A stretch of 64,000 bases of DNA, from positions 248,001 to 312,000 of the forward strand of contig JAQTUV010000002.1 of assembly GCA_028707175.1 (NCBI GenBank), in the 5' to 3' direction. A program made the translations under genes and the position numbers. This DNA is from Sideroxydans sp. (GTDB lineage Bacteria; Pseudomonadota; Gammaproteobacteria; Burkholderiales; Gallionellaceae). The notes under the pieces are model-generated. The model made no database searches, had not been told where the DNA came from, and saw only the letters and a list, made by a program, of their open reading frames with translations. Positions 9,802 to 19,052 of the stretch are shown here, piece after piece (within the stretch, counting starts at the first letter, position 1; each line of letters opens with the position of its first letter).

Positions 9802-10062
9802 TCAGTGAGACTGGGTTAATTTTTTCGGCCGCACAGCTTGAATTATCAAGGATTCCTTGACAATTGCCCTCGGCGTAATCATTTCCAGCCGGCAGAGTTT
9901 GGTGCGGTAATTCTTGCCGCCGTTTTTTTCCGCGTATGCTTTAAGAGCTGATTTTTTCGACCACATTTGTTTCGGAGCACGAATAGTAACCGTTAAGCCC
10001 AACAGGCGGTATATGCCATTTGGCCTATATATTTTTTCAGCAAAAACAAAACGGGGAAGCAT
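9802..10062 (-). CDS. Doubtful small ORF upstream of hsdM
   Basis: An open frame of up to 86 codons ends 20 bases before hsdM. The protein is basic, and I recognise no family in it. The first ATG (10062) lies inside the purD terminator hairpin, so if the gene is real a later start is more likely, such as the ATG at 9966 giving 54 residues (MWSKKSALKAY...). A small regulator of the R-M genes would fit the position, but no helix-turn-helix is evident and the frame may simply be leader sequence. Confidence 0.25.
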   Translation of the reverse strand: MLPRFVFAEKIYRPNGIYRLLGLTVTIRAPKQMWSKKSALKAYAEKNGGKNYRTKLCRLEMITPRAIVKESLIIQAVRPKKLTQSH

Positions 10063-10076
10063 TTCTGCCTCCCCGT
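10041..10076 (-). terminator. Rho-independent terminator of purD
   Basis: The arms ACGGGGAAGC and GCCTCCCCGT pair over 10 bp with one G-U pair around a 6-base loop. Read on the minus strand, the stem is followed by TTTGTTTTTG. It lies 22 bases past the purD stop and separates the purine operon from the restriction-modification genes. Confidence 0.85.
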
Positions 10077-10097
10077 TCGATTTGCTTTCTTTCCTGA

Positions 10098-11369
10098 TTA
10101 CTTCCGCCCGATGGCGCGATAGCCGATGTCGCGTCGCATTTGCTGCCCATCAAAGTGGATGGCATCAGCAAATTCATACGCACGGTTTTGCGCCTGTTTC
10201 ACCATGTCGCCCAGCGCAACGACGCACAACACGCGACCACCGCTGGTGACGACTTTGCCATCTTGCAGTGTGGTGCCCGCATGGAACACATGACCGTCTT
10301 CCAGACTTTTCGGCAAGCCGGTGATGGCATCACCTTTGCGCGGTGTTTCTGGATAGTTGGCGGCGGCCATCACCACGCCCAGCGCAGTGCGTCTGTCCCA
10401 CTCCGCTTCCACTTTGTCCAAGGTGCCGTTCACAGCATGTTCGACGATGGTGGAGAAGTCGCTCTTCAAACGCATCATGATGGGTTGTGTCTCGGGGTCA
10501 CCCATACGGCAGTTGAATTCCAATACTTTGAGGCTGCCATCTGGCGAGATCATCAGGCCGGCGTACAAGAAGCCGGTGTAGGTGATGCCTTCGCTTTCCA
10601 TTCCGCGCATGACGGGCTGGATGACTTCGCGCAACACGCGTGCATGGATCTCTGGCGTGACGACTGGCGCGGGCGAATATGCCCCCATACCGCCAGTGTT
10701 GGGGCCCATGTCGCCGTCGAGCAGACGTTTGTGGTCTTGGCTGGTCGCCATCGCCAACACGTTCTTGCCGTCTGCCATCACGATGAAGCTGGCTTCTTCG
10801 CCCGCGAGGAATTCTTCGATGACCACGCGCGCACCCGCATCGCCCAGCTTGTTGTCGGACAACATCATGTCGATGGCATCGAACGCTTCTTGTTTCGACA
10901 TCGCAACGACCACACCTTTACCCGCAGCCAAACCATCGGCCTTGATGACGATAGGTGCACCATGTTTCTCAACGTAAGCCTTCGCGGGAGCGATCTCGCT
11001 GAAGGTCTCAAAAAAAGCAGTAGGGATGTTGTGGCGCGTCATGAAACGCTTAGCGAAATCTTTGGAAGATTCCAACTGCGCCGCCGCTTTGGTGGGACCG
11101 AATATCTTCAACCCTGCCGCACGGAACGCATCGACCACCCCTGCCGCCAGCGGTGCTTCAGGGCCAACGACGGTGAGTTCGATGTGCTCGCGTTGTACGA
11201 AGGCGATGAGGTCTGGGATGGCCGTGATGGCGACGTTCTCCACGCCGTCTTCCAATGCCGTGCCTGCATTACCCGGTGCGACGTACACCTTCTGCACCTT
11301 CACACCCTGCGCCAAGCGCCAAGCTAATGCGTGCTCGCGACCACCGTTACCGATAACTAATATTTTCAT
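10098..11369 (-). CDS. purD: Phosphoribosylamine-glycine ligase (GAR synthetase)
   Basis: PurD joins glycine to 5-phosphoribosylamine using ATP, the second step of purine synthesis, in the cytoplasm. The 423-residue protein is full length. It has the N-terminal MKILVIGNGGREHALAWRL, the ATP-grasp core with KADGLAAGKGVVVA near residue 145, GPNTGGMGAYSP near 230, and EFNCRMGDPETQ near 290. It is the last gene of the dusB-fis-purH-purD series and is followed by a terminator. The 145-bp spacer to purH holds a long inverted repeat. There is no sign of a purine riboswitch. Confidence 0.97.
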   Translation of the reverse strand: MKILVIGNGGREHALAWRLAQGVKVQKVYVAPGNAGTALEDGVENVAITAIPDLIAFVQREHIELTVVGPEAPLAAGVVDAFRAAGLKIFGPTKAAAQLESSKDFAKRFMTRHNIPTAFFETFSEIAPAKAYVEKHGAPIVIKADGLAAGKGVVVAMSKQEAFDAIDMMLSDNKLGDAGARVVIEEFLAGEEASFIVMADGKNVLAMATSQDHKRLLDGDMGPNTGGMGAYSPAPVVTPEIHARVLREVIQPVMRGMESEGITYTGFLYAGLMISPDGSLKVLEFNCRMGDPETQPIMMRLKSDFSTIVEHAVNGTLDKVEAEWDRRTALGVVMAAANYPETPRKGDAITGLPKSLEDGHVFHAGTTLQDGKVVTSGGRVLCVVALGDMVKQAQNRAYEFADAIHFDGQQMRRDIGYRAIGRK

Positions 11370-11398
11370 AACAACCTCAACTAAAAGAAGGAACCGCG

Positions 11399-11503
11399 CT
11401 CCTTCCCCTTTTAGAGGGAAGGTTGTGGGACGGGGGAAATAACGTTGAGAAGGAACCTTCTCGGCTCTACCCCCTCCCTAGGCCTCACCCTGCAAGGGGG
11501 AGG
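11399..11503. repeat. Intergenic inverted-repeat element, copy A
   Basis: Two G- and C-rich arms (about 11399-11436 and 11466-11503) are imperfect reverse complements around a ~30-base centre. The left arm begins CTCCTTCCCC and ends in GGGAAGGTTG...GGGGG. The right arm begins CTACCCCCTCCCTA and ends GGGGGAGG. The same layout recurs at 13162-13260, so this is a dispersed, MITE-like element. It sits between purH and purD and would form a large hairpin in their transcript. Confidence 0.7.
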
Positions 11504-11514
11504 AAATCTAGCGC

Positions 11515-13077
11515 TTAATGTCTGAAGTGACGGAAGCCTGTGAACACCATCGCCAAGCCATGCTCATCCGCCGCCGCGATGACTTCTTCGTCGCGCATCG
11601 AACCGCCGGGTTGGATGACCGCTTTCGCACCTGCTGCTGCCAGTACGTCGATACCGTCACGGAACGGGAAGAAGGCATCAGAGGACACCACGGAATCCAC
11701 CAAGCTCAGCCCAGCGTGTTGTGCTTTGATGCTGGCGATCTTGGTGCTGTCTACACGGCTCATCTGACCTGCGCCTACACCCAATGTCTGACCGCCTTTG
11801 CAGAAGACGATGGCATTGGATTTCACATACTTCGCCACGCGCCATGCGAACAGCAGGTCGGTGAGTTGTTGTTGTGTCGGTTGTACTTTGCTCACGACTT
11901 TGAGTTGCGCGAGTTGCACGTTCAGTGTGTCAGGTGATTGCACCAACAAGCCACCGCTCACACGCTTCACATCATATTGATTGAATGCGTTAGACAACGG
12001 CACGGTCAGTACGCGCACGTTCTGTTTTGCGGCAGTCACTTTCAATGCTGCTTCGGTGGCGCTCGGCGCGATGATGACTTCGACGAACTGATTAGCGGTG
12101 ATCTGCGCAGCGGTCGCTTCATCCAATTCGCGGTTGAAGGCGATGATGCCGCCGAATGCGGAGGTGGTGTCGGTGGCATAGGCCAGCTTGTATGCGTTCA
12201 ACGCAGTATCTGCAATGGCAACGCCACATGGGTTGGCGTGTTTAACGATGACGCATGCAGGCGCATCGAATGTCTTCACTAATTCCCACGCTGCGTCGGA
12301 ATCGCCGATGTTGTTGTAGGAAAGTTCCTTACCCTGCACTTGCGTGTAGTCGGAGATGCCGCCCTTGACTGGGTTCAGGTCGCGGTAGAACGCGGCGTGC
12401 TGGTGTGGATTCTCACCGTAGCGCATGTCTTGCACCTTGGCGAAGTTGAAGTTGATCTGCGCAGGGAACTCGCTCTTCGTGCCGTCGCTGTTGATGGCAG
12501 TCAGGTAGTTGCTGATCATGCTGTCGTAAGCAGCGGTGTGTGAGAACGCTTTTTTAGCCAAGTCGAAACGGGAGGCATCGCTCACTACGCATTTATTGGT
12601 TTGCATCTCGGCCAACACGTCAGCGTAATCGGCGGGGTCGGTGACGATGGCGACGTGTGCGTGGTTCTTAGCAGCGGAACGCACCATCGTAGGGCCGCCG
12701 ATGTCGATGTTCTCAATGGCGTCTTCCAATGTGCAGCCTGGTTTAGCGATGGTGGCAGCGAAGGGATACAAATTCACCACAACGAGGTCGATGGTGGGAA
12801 TATCGTGTTTCTTCAAGGTGGCGACATGCTCGGGCAGATCGCGACGCGCCAAGATGCCTGCGTGCACTTTAGGTTGCAGCGTCTTCACACGACCATCCAG
12901 CATCTCTGGGAAGCCGGTGTAATCGGCGACTTCGGTGCAAGGCACGCCGTTGTCGGCGAGCAGCTTGGCTGTGCCACCGGTAGAAAGGATCTTCACGCCG
13001 AGGGCGTTAAGACCTTTGGCAAATTCGAGGACGCCGGATTTATCGGAGACGCTGATGAGTGCTTGTGTGATGGCCAT
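11515..13077 (-). CDS. purH: Bifunctional AICAR transformylase / IMP cyclohydrolase
   Basis: PurH carries out the last two steps of IMP synthesis: formylation of AICAR with 10-formyl-tetrahydrofolate and ring closure. The 520-residue protein has the N-terminal MGS-like IMP cyclohydrolase domain ([43 protein letters not shown]) to about residue 195. The transformylase domain follows, with LRYGENPHQ as [11 protein letters not shown], then [11 protein letters not shown] and [12 protein letters not shown]. It lies downstream of fis and upstream of purD. MTHF-cycle functions elsewhere in the window (fthC) connect to the same folate pool. Confidence 0.97.
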   Translation of the reverse strand: MAITQALISVSDKSGVLEFAKGLNALGVKILSTGGTAKLLADNGVPCTEVADYTGFPEMLDGRVKTLQPKVHAGILARRDLPEHVATLKKHDIPTIDLVVVNLYPFAATIAKPGCTLEDAIENIDIGGPTMVRSAAKNHAHVAIVTDPADYADVLAEMQTNKCVVSDASRFDLAKKAFSHTAAYDSMISNYLTAINSDGTKSEFPAQINFNFAKVQDMRYGENPHQHAAFYRDLNPVKGGISDYTQVQGKELSYNNIGDSDAAWELVKTFDAPACVIVKHANPCGVAIADTALNAYKLAYATDTTSAFGGIIAFNRELDEATAAQITANQFVEVIIAPSATEAALKVTAAKQNVRVLTVPLSNAFNQYDVKRVSGGLLVQSPDTLNVQLAQLKVVSKVQPTQQQLTDLLFAWRVAKYVKSNAIVFCKGGQTLGVGAGQMSRVDSTKIASIKAQHAGLSLVDSVVSSDAFFPFRDGIDVLAAAGAKAVIQPGGSMRDEEVIAAADEHGLAMVFTGFRHFRH

Positions 13078-13161
13078 TTTGCTTTCTTTCCTTAAAGATT
13101 TCTAAAAACTTTTATCCGCAGATTTCGCAGATTGACACCGAATAAAGCGATTCCGACTCTG

Positions 13162-13260
13162 CTCCTTCCCCCTTGCAGGGGGAAGGTTGGGATGGGGGTA
13201 GAGTTACGGAAGTTCCACGTTTCTACCCCCTCCCTAATCCTCCCCCGCAATGGGGAGGGA
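13162..13260. repeat. Intergenic inverted-repeat element, copy B
   Basis: This is the second copy of the element seen at 11399-11503. Its left arm (13162-13203) starts CTCCTTCCCCC and ends GATGGGGGTAGAG. Its right arm (13222-13260) starts CTACCCCCTCCCTA and ends GGGGAGGGA. The arms are near reverse complements, and each has an inner hairpin of its own (CCCCCTTGCAGGGGG in the left arm). It ends six bases before the fis stop codon, so it lies between fis and purH. Confidence 0.7.
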
Positions 13261-13265
13261 GCGGT

Positions 13266-13517
13266 TCATTTAATGTTGTATTGCTGCATCTTTTTACGCA
13301 GTGTGTTGCGGTTGATGCCAAGCAACTCCGCTGTGCGTGTTTGGTTGCCTTCGGCTTGTAGCAGCACGGTCTCGATGAGTGGCTTCTCGGCGCAACACAT
13401 CACCATGTCGTACACACCGCACGATGGATCTTCACCATCAAGATCTTTGAAGTAGTCCTTCACCGCTTTGCGTACGTGCCTAGCGATGTCGTTTTCGTTG
13501 ATTGGGCATTCACTCAT
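13266..13517 (-). CDS. fis: Fis-family DNA-binding protein
   Basis: Fis is a small nucleoid protein that bends DNA and modulates transcription and recombination. The 83-residue product is slightly shorter than the 98 residues of enterobacterial Fis but keeps the C-terminal helix-turn-helix (ETVLLQAEGNQTRTAELLGI followed by NRNTLRKKMQQY). It is encoded directly after dusB, with a four-base overlap (ATGA), which is the conserved dusB-fis arrangement of gamma- and betaproteobacteria, and it precedes purH. An inverted-repeat element lies immediately behind it. Confidence 0.93.
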   Translation of the reverse strand: MSECPINENDIARHVRKAVKDYFKDLDGEDPSCGVYDMVMCCAEKPLIETVLLQAEGNQTRTAELLGINRNTLRKKMQQYNIK

Positions 13518-14539
13518 TTCACTTCCTCTGCTTCTACATACTGCAAATGCGCACCTCGGCTTTGCAATTCATCAAAAAAATCATTCACCGCACGTTGTTG
13601 TTCGTCGATGGTTTCCAACTGGTTCATACGGAAACGGAATGCCGCCGAGCCATGCAATCCCTTGGTGTACCAAGAAATGTGTTTACGTGCGATGCGCAAG
13701 CCAGAGAGATCGCCGTAGAAATCGTACAGGTCACTCACGTGCGCCAACAACACGCTGCGAATCTCATTCACCTCTGGCGCTGGTAGGTGCTCACCTGTCT
13801 GCAAAAAGTGTTCTATTTCGCGGAACAACCAAGGACGACCTTGCGCCGCACGGCCGATCATTACGGCATCCACGCCTGTTTGTTCCAATACGAAACGCGC
13901 TTTTTCGGGGGTGGTGATGTCGCCATTGGCGATGATGGGGATACGCACTGCGTCTTTTACGGCGCGGATGGTTTCGTACTCTGCATCGCCGGTGTAAGCA
14001 CAAGCGCGTGTTCGCCCGTGGATGGCAAGGGCTTGAATGCCGCTGGATTCTGCGATGTGTGCGATGTTCACTGCGTTACGATTCTGTTTGTCCCAACCCG
14101 TGCGAATCTTCAAGGTGACGGGCACATCCACTGCACCTACCACCGCTTCGAGCAAAGTCTTCACCAGGGGTTCGTTCTGCAACAACGCCGAGCCCGCCAT
14201 CACGTTACAAATCTTTTTGGCAGGGCAGCCCATGTTGATGTCGATAATTTGTGCGCCGTTGTCCACGTTGTGTCGCGCTGCCTGAGCCAACATCTTGGGA
14301 TCGGCACCAACGATTTGCACGGAGATGGGATCGACCTCGCCCTCATGGTTGGCGCGACGCTTGGTCTTTTCCGAGCCATAAAGCAAGGAATTGGAAGCGA
14401 CCATCTCGGACACGGCCATGCCTGCGCCCATGCGTTTGCACAACATGCGGAATGGCCTATCGGTCACGCCCGCCATGGGTGCGACGATGAGGTTGTTTTT
14501 CAGCTTGTATTTACCGATCTGCATGAGGGGGCGTTTCAA
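13514..14539 (-). CDS. dusB: tRNA-dihydrouridine synthase B
   Basis: DusB is a flavoenzyme that reduces uridine to dihydrouridine in the D-loop of tRNA. The 341-residue protein shows VAPMAGVTDRPFR near residue 20, the catalytic-cysteine segment DINMGCPAKKI near 100, KIRTGWD near 145, and HGRTRACAYTGDAEY near 175, followed by IPIIANGDI. The length is normal for the family. Its stop codon overlaps the start of fis. The start at 14539 (MKRPLMQIGKYKLKN) could also be the second ATG at MQIGKYK. It is divergent from the ubiquinone hydroxylase gene, with 76 bases between the starts. Confidence 0.96.
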   Translation of the reverse strand: MKRPLMQIGKYKLKNNLIVAPMAGVTDRPFRMLCKRMGAGMAVSEMVASNSLLYGSEKTKRRANHEGEVDPISVQIVGADPKMLAQAARHNVDNGAQIIDINMGCPAKKICNVMAGSALLQNEPLVKTLLEAVVGAVDVPVTLKIRTGWDKQNRNAVNIAHIAESSGIQALAIHGRTRACAYTGDAEYETIRAVKDAVRIPIIANGDITTPEKARFVLEQTGVDAVMIGRAAQGRPWLFREIEHFLQTGEHLPAPEVNEIRSVLLAHVSDLYDFYGDLSGLRIARKHISWYTKGLHGSAAFRFRMNQLETIDEQQRAVNDFFDELQSRGAHLQYVEAEEVK

Positions 14540-14615
14540 AAAGGGCGCTGATTATAATTTAATCAACTGCCCCATGCTATGATTGCTCGCAGAATTATTC
14601 TCCTAGGGATTCGAT

Positions 14616-15770
14616 ATGGAATTCGACATTGTTATCGTAGGCGGCGGCATCGTTGGGGCTGCTCTGGCGGCCTTCCTCAAGGATAGCGACCTCAGCATTG
14701 CCCTGATCGAAGGGCAGAATCTGCCCAGCCTAGAAACCGAGTGGGATAGTCGAATTTACGCCTTCACCCCCGGCAATGTGGATTTCCTAAAGACCTGTGG
14801 CGCGTGGGAGCATCTGGATACATCACGCATCCAGCAGATCGAAGAGATGCGCGTCTTTGGCGATACCGGCTCCAAATTGAACTTCAGCGCCTACCAACTT
14901 GGCGCGCCTGAATTGGCATTCATCATGGAAAGCCGTTTGATCCAGCATGCACTGTGGAAGGCTATAGAAGGACAGAAGAACCTGACCCTGCTCCAGCCTG
15001 CCCAATGCGCGGAGCTGAATTGGCAGGAAGCAGGCGCTCACTTGAAGCTAAAGGACGGGCGCGAGATCAAAGCTAAACTCATCGTCGGTGCTGATGGGCG
15101 AGATTCTTGGGTACGCCAGCAAGCGGGCATGCCGGAAGTCCCTACTCCCTACCACCAGCATGGCGTGGTCGCCAACTTCAATACGAGCAAGACACATCGA
15201 GGCATCGCGCATCAATGGTTCACCGAGGACGGCATCCTTGCTTTGCTACCTTTGCCCGGCAAGCGTGTTTCCATTGTGTGGTCGGTGAGCCCAGACAAGT
15301 CCGCCGAACTGTTGGCGCTTACTCACGCAGAATTGAGCGCGCGCGTGGCCGAGGCATCGCAACACGTTCTTGGAGATTTGGAAGTCATCACCCCGCCAGC
15401 TTCGTTCTCACTACGCGTGCTCAATCTGGCTCATCTCACCAAACCACGCTTGGCGCTCATCGGCGATGCCGCGCACAACATCCATCCGCTGTCTGGCCAT
15501 GGGGTGAATCTGGGGCTGCACGATGCGCACGACTTGGCCGAAGTGCTGATGCAACGCGGCACATTGGATTGCGGCGACTTGAGTTTGCTGCGCCGTTACG
15601 AACGTGCGCGCCAAGCCGACATCCTCTCCATGCAACTCACCACGGATGCGCTGAAGCACTTGTTCGTCAATGACAATCCTATCCTGCGCACCTTGCGCAA
15701 CATCGGCCTCACCGCCACCAACAAGATCGTGCCGCTGAAAAAGATGCTGGCACGTCACGCACTCACCTGA
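14616..15770 (+). CDS. UbiH/UbiF/COQ6-family FAD-dependent hydroxylase (ubiquinone biosynthesis)
   Basis: This 384-residue flavoprotein monooxygenase belongs to the family that adds hydroxyl groups to the ubiquinone ring. The FAD-binding VGGGIVGAALAAFLKD motif begins at residue 7. The DG motif is present as VGADGRDSWVRQQ, and the second FAD motif as LIGDAAHNIHPLSGHGVNLGLHD split across residues ~285-307. Members differ in ring position (UbiH, UbiF, UbiI, UbiM), and I cannot say which position this one hydroxylates. It is the first gene of a short plus-strand series, followed 20 bases later by dsbC. The quinone product would serve the cytochrome bd oxidase encoded at 22-25 kb. Confidence 0.9.
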   Translation: MEFDIVIVGGGIVGAALAAFLKDSDLSIALIEGQNLPSLETEWDSRIYAFTPGNVDFLKTCGAWEHLDTSRIQQIEEMRVFGDTGSKLNFSAYQLGAPELAFIMESRLIQHALWKAIEGQKNLTLLQPAQCAELNWQEAGAHLKLKDGREIKAKLIVGADGRDSWVRQQAGMPEVPTPYHQHGVVANFNTSKTHRGIAHQWFTEDGILALLPLPGKRVSIVWSVSPDKSAELLALTHAELSARVAEASQHVLGDLEVITPPASFSLRVLNLAHLTKPRLALIGDAAHNIHPLSGHGVNLGLHDAHDLAEVLMQRGTLDCGDLSLLRRYERARQADILSMQLTTDALKHLFVNDNPILRTLRNIGLTATNKIVPLKKMLARHALT

Positions 15771-15790
15771 TTTCACTTCAAGGACACCCC

Positions 15791-16498
15791 ATGTTTCGCT
15801 CACTGCTCGTATTGCTGCTCACCCTCTCCTTCGCTCACGCCGCCAAAGCCGACACCACCACCCAAGCCATCAAAGCCAATCTGCAAAAGAACTACGAGCA
15901 GCTCATCGGCCCAATCTCTCAGGTCAACAAATCACCCATGGTAGGTTTATATGAAGTGGTGGCGAGCGACCACATCTTCTACACCGACAAGTCGGTGCAA
16001 TACCTAATCGACGGCAACATATTCGACCTAAAAGCGCGCCGCAACATCACCGAGGCACGTTCACGTACTTTGTTCGCGATCGATTTCAACAAGCTTCCTC
16101 TCGACCTTGCCATCAAGAGAGTGAAAGGTGACGGCAGCCGCAAGATGGCTTATTTCTCTGACCCGAATTGCGGTTACTGCAAAAAACTAGAGCATGAGTT
16201 ACAAGACGTGACCAACGTCACCCTATATCTATTCCTCTATCCGATCTTTGACGGCTCAGCCGAGAAGGTGCAGGGCGTGTTGTGCAGCGCGGACAAAGTG
16301 AAAGCTTGGGACGATATGATGCTGAACGGCGTGACACCTGCTGCTGGGAAATGCGCAACAGGTACAGACAAAGTTCGCCAACTCGGCGCGAAATTGAAAG
16401 TGAACGGCACACCCGCACTAATCTTCGCCAATGGCATGATCAACCCAGGCTACATGCCAGCGGCGCAATTGGAAGAGGCACTGAACAAAAACAAATAG
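15791..16498 (+). CDS. dsbC: Thiol:disulfide interchange protein DsbC, periplasmic
   Basis: DsbC isomerises wrong disulfide bonds in periplasmic proteins. The 235-residue precursor starts with a signal peptide (MFRSLLVLLLTLSFAHAAKA). An N-terminal dimerisation domain follows, then a thioredoxin-fold domain with the active site FSDPNCGYCKKLEHEL; the CGYC pair is typical of DsbC. The cis-proline loop is visible as VNGTPALIFANG. It follows the ubiquinone hydroxylase gene by 20 bases and is followed 12 bases later by the DUF2867 gene, so the three may share a transcript. Exported cysteine-containing enzymes in this window, such as the alkaline phosphatases, are possible clients. Confidence 0.94.
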   Translation: MFRSLLVLLLTLSFAHAAKADTTTQAIKANLQKNYEQLIGPISQVNKSPMVGLYEVVASDHIFYTDKSVQYLIDGNIFDLKARRNITEARSRTLFAIDFNKLPLDLAIKRVKGDGSRKMAYFSDPNCGYCKKLEHELQDVTNVTLYLFLYPIFDGSAEKVQGVLCSADKVKAWDDMMLNGVTPAAGKCATGTDKVRQLGAKLKVNGTPALIFANGMINPGYMPAAQLEEALNKNK

Positions 16499-16510
16499 GC
16501 ATCGACAGAT

Positions 16511-17032
16511 ATGGCTAACAAAGTCACTGCCTCCATTGTTCCCACCGCAAGTGCGATTAATTCGCGACTTGCTGACGCTAGTTATTACGATTGCTACGCC
16601 ATCGCTGTTCCCAACGACGGGCGCAGTGCACTAGGCTATTTCCTGACTGCCATCTCAAACACACCTGCATGGGTTAATTCACTCATGACGTTGCGCAACA
16701 AGACTGTGCTGTTGTTCGGCTTGAAAGATCTTGGGGGAATGGGGAATTTAGATGCTGCAAAAAAAGATTCGGACTATCTAGCGGGAGATCGCGTTGGCAT
16801 CTTCACACTGATCTCGAACACACCGAATGAAGTTCTGTTAGGCGACAGCGACAAACATCTGGATGTCGTGCTTTCTATCTATAAGAACTCGGCAAGCCCA
16901 ATTGATGATTGCTCAATCTCAGTGACCACCGTCGTACACACGCACAACTTGCTCGGCAAAGCGTACATGATACCTGTCACGCCACTGCACAAACTCATCG
17001 CACCCGCCGTACTCGCACGAGTGATCTCATAG
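16511..17032 (+). CDS. DUF2867 family protein
   Basis: The 173-residue product matches the DUF2867 pattern: DRVGIFTLISNTPNEVLLGD, then DKHLDVVLSIYK, and a C-terminal VTTVVHTHNLLGKAYMIPV followed by TPLHKLIAPAVLARV. The family has no established biochemical role; its fold is thought to be related to small ligand-binding cup domains. It has no signal peptide. It begins 12 bases after dsbC in the same direction and ends close to the 3' end of rnpB, which is convergent. Confidence 0.75.
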   Translation: MANKVTASIVPTASAINSRLADASYYDCYAIAVPNDGRSALGYFLTAISNTPAWVNSLMTLRNKTVLLFGLKDLGGMGNLDAAKKDSDYLAGDRVGIFTLISNTPNEVLLGDSDKHLDVVLSIYKNSASPIDDCSISVTTVVHTHNLLGKAYMIPVTPLHKLIAPAVLARVIS

Positions 17033-17045
17033 ATTTGGGAATAAG

Positions 17046-17412
17046 GTGAAGCTGGCCGATAAGCCGGGTTCTGTCGTGGACAGTCATTCCTCTAGGCGTT
17101 TCGTTACCTGACGCTCAAGCAACCTACCCGCAAGCGACGCGAGCCGCGCCAAAGCTTGCCTATTTGGTCTTGCTCCAGATGGGGTTTACCCTGCCACGGA
17201 TGTTGCCACCCGCGCGGTGAGCTCTTACCTCGCCGTTTCGCCCTTACCTGATCCGACTTACTCTCTTGCGAAAGTGATCGGCCATCGGCGGTTTGTTTTC
17301 TGTGGCACTTTCCATCGCCTCACGGCGTCCGGTCGTTAACCGGCATCTTGCTCTGTGGAGCCCGGACTTTCCTCTCCGCCCTTACGGACGCAGCGACTGT
17401 CTAGCCAGCTTC
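17046..17412 (-). ncRNA. rnpB: RNase P RNA (class A)
   Basis: This is the catalytic RNA that matures tRNA 5' ends. Read on the minus strand it begins GAAGCTGGCTAGACAGTCGC, very close to the E. coli M1 5' end. It continues with the universally conserved GGAGGAAAGTCCGGGCTCC-like segment (here GAGAGGAAAGTCCGGGC) and later carries the AGGGTAAACCCC region. It ends with CGACAGAACCCGGCTTATCGG, where the ACAGAAcCCGGCTTA segment forms the conserved 3' pairing. The length of about 365 bases is normal. Both ends are set by similarity and may be off by a few bases. Confidence 0.95.
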
Positions 17413-17419
17413 GTTGTGG

Positions 17420-17425
17420 AGTTTA
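17420..17425 (-). promoter_or_regulatory. Probable -10 element of rnpB
   Basis: On the minus strand TGCTAAACT lies just upstream of the RNA. TAAACT is placed 7 bases before the inferred start at 17412 and is preceded by TGC, an extended -10. A matching -35 box is not clear. Confidence 0.5.
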
Positions 17426-17567
17426 GCATGCGGGAATGCACTACTCGTTCATCATTGCTGCGCTTGGGGATAAGAAGATCGGTTGCGTAAGTAACAGCGA
17501 ACCCCAAAATTTTATGCTCACGAGCTAGGATTTCTAGCTCACCGTCAGCCTACAAGATGACGAGCGC

Positions 17568-19046
17568 TTAAGCCTCTCCCACTTGCACGCTGATGCCCAG
17601 CTCTTTCCACTGCGCCGCTTCTTCCTGCAAAGCTGTCTCGGTCAATGGGTTCTGAGTCAACCAACCACTCTCCAATGAGAGATGGAATTTCGTTCCGCTG
17701 AAGCGCCCCCGCATCTTGGGCAATTGAACGCCACTACGGTTACGACAGAACAGAGTAGCCAATCGCAATGACATGACCAAGGATTGGTCCTTTGGCTCAC
17801 GCAGTTGCACGCGCAATTTTTCTAACCGACCGCGATGTGCCAAGGTGAGCATACTCAGCAATGTCTGTTCTTTCTTCGAGAATCCCGGCATGTCGGCATT
17901 GGCAAGGATGTAGGCAGAATGTTTGTGGTAACCACTGTGCGCCACACTGATGCCGATCTCATGCAAGTTGGCAGCCCATTGCAGATAGTGCATGGTTGCC
18001 TCATCGAATTGATCACCTAAGAATTGTTGCGCGAGTGAATTCGAAAGGTCAGCGACACGTTTAGCTTGTTTGAACGCAACATGGTAGCGACGCATAAATT
18101 GCTGTACCGTTGCTTCGCGCATATCGTTGTGGGTGAAGCGACCATGCAGATCGTACAGCACACCTTCACGCAACGCCCCCAAAGCGGGTTGCATGCGGGC
18201 AATACCCAACTCACAAAATGCTGCATACATGATGGCGAGACCGCCTGGTAACACGGGAATGCGATCTGGTTTCAAACCGAGCAGATCAAGCTTGTACACA
18301 TCCCCTGCTTTAAGTAGTTGTGCGCGCAACTTCTCAAGCCCTTCAAGGGTGATACCACCATCACTAAAACCGTTCTGCTCCAAGATGTCGCAAATGACAC
18401 GCGCACTTCCGGACGAACCCATCGCCACATCCCAGTGACCACTGGCGTAATCCGCGACGATGGTTTGCAACTCGATGCGTGCTGCGTATTCGGCTTGTTT
18501 GAGATTGGATTTACTGATCTTTCCATCGGCGAAGTAGCGCGCACTGAAGCTGACGCACCCCATGTAGAGACTTTCCAGATGTGCAGGTTGCAGACCTTGT
18601 CCGATGATGAATTCCGTCGAGCCGCCACCAATGTCCATCACCATACGGCGCTCATTGGTGCGCGGCAAACCTTGTGCGACACCAAGATAGATCAGGCGCG
18701 CTTCTTCACGCCCCGCAATGACTTCAATGGGAAATCCAAGTGCCGCTTCGGCTTTCTTCAGGAATTCGGGAGCATTCTTGGCGACTCGCAGAGAGTTGGT
18801 GCCCACCGCACGTACCGCTTCGGGTGGCAAACCACGGAGACGTTCTCCGAATTTTTGTAGGCAAGACAAAGCGCGCTGTTGTGCTGCTTGATCTAGCAGC
18901 TTGTCCTCATCTAGACCTGCGGCAAGCCTGACTGCCTCGCGCAAACCATCCAGCATGTACAACTGATCGTCCACCACCCGCGCCATCTGAAGTCGAAAAC
19001 TGTTCGACCCCAGATCGATTGCCGCGAGGAGTGGCTGTTGTTGCAC
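17568..19046 (-). CDS. ppx: Exopolyphosphatase, Ppx/GppA family
   Basis: This enzyme releases phosphate from the end of polyphosphate chains, and the family also includes pppGpp phosphatases. The 492-residue protein has the actin-like ATPase fold: AIDLGSNSFRLQMARV at the N-terminus, GTNSLRVAKN near residue 100, VMDIGGGSTEFIIG near 135, and LPGGLAIMYA near 250. The C-terminal HD-like helical region contains LHEIGISVAHSGYHKHSAY. Its length fits Ppx. It begins only six bases after phoU, so phoU and ppx form an operon under the Pho-box promoter upstream of phoU. Polyphosphate use is thus tied to phosphate signalling. Confidence 0.93.
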   Translation of the reverse strand: MQQQPLLAAIDLGSNSFRLQMARVVDDQLYMLDGLREAVRLAAGLDEDKLLDQAAQQRALSCLQKFGERLRGLPPEAVRAVGTNSLRVAKNAPEFLKKAEAALGFPIEVIAGREEARLIYLGVAQGLPRTNERRMVMDIGGGSTEFIIGQGLQPAHLESLYMGCVSFSARYFADGKISKSNLKQAEYAARIELQTIVADYASGHWDVAMGSSGSARVICDILEQNGFSDGGITLEGLEKLRAQLLKAGDVYKLDLLGLKPDRIPVLPGGLAIMYAAFCELGIARMQPALGALREGVLYDLHGRFTHNDMREATVQQFMRRYHVAFKQAKRVADLSNSLAQQFLGDQFDEATMHYLQWAANLHEIGISVAHSGYHKHSAYILANADMPGFSKKEQTLLSMLTLAHRGRLEKLRVQLREPKDQSLVMSLRLATLFCRNRSGVQLPKMRGRFSGTKFHLSLESGWLTQNPLTETALQEEAAQWKELGISVQVGEA

Positions 19047-19052
19047 GGGAGG

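Noticed and set aside
10140-11327. Plus-strand open frame (395 codons) opposite purD
   Set aside because: Antisense shadow of a clearly functional purD.
11399-13260. CRISPR-like array suggested by repeated G/C-rich arms
   Set aside because: Only two copies, arranged as long inverted repeats in different gene gaps, with no regular spacers.
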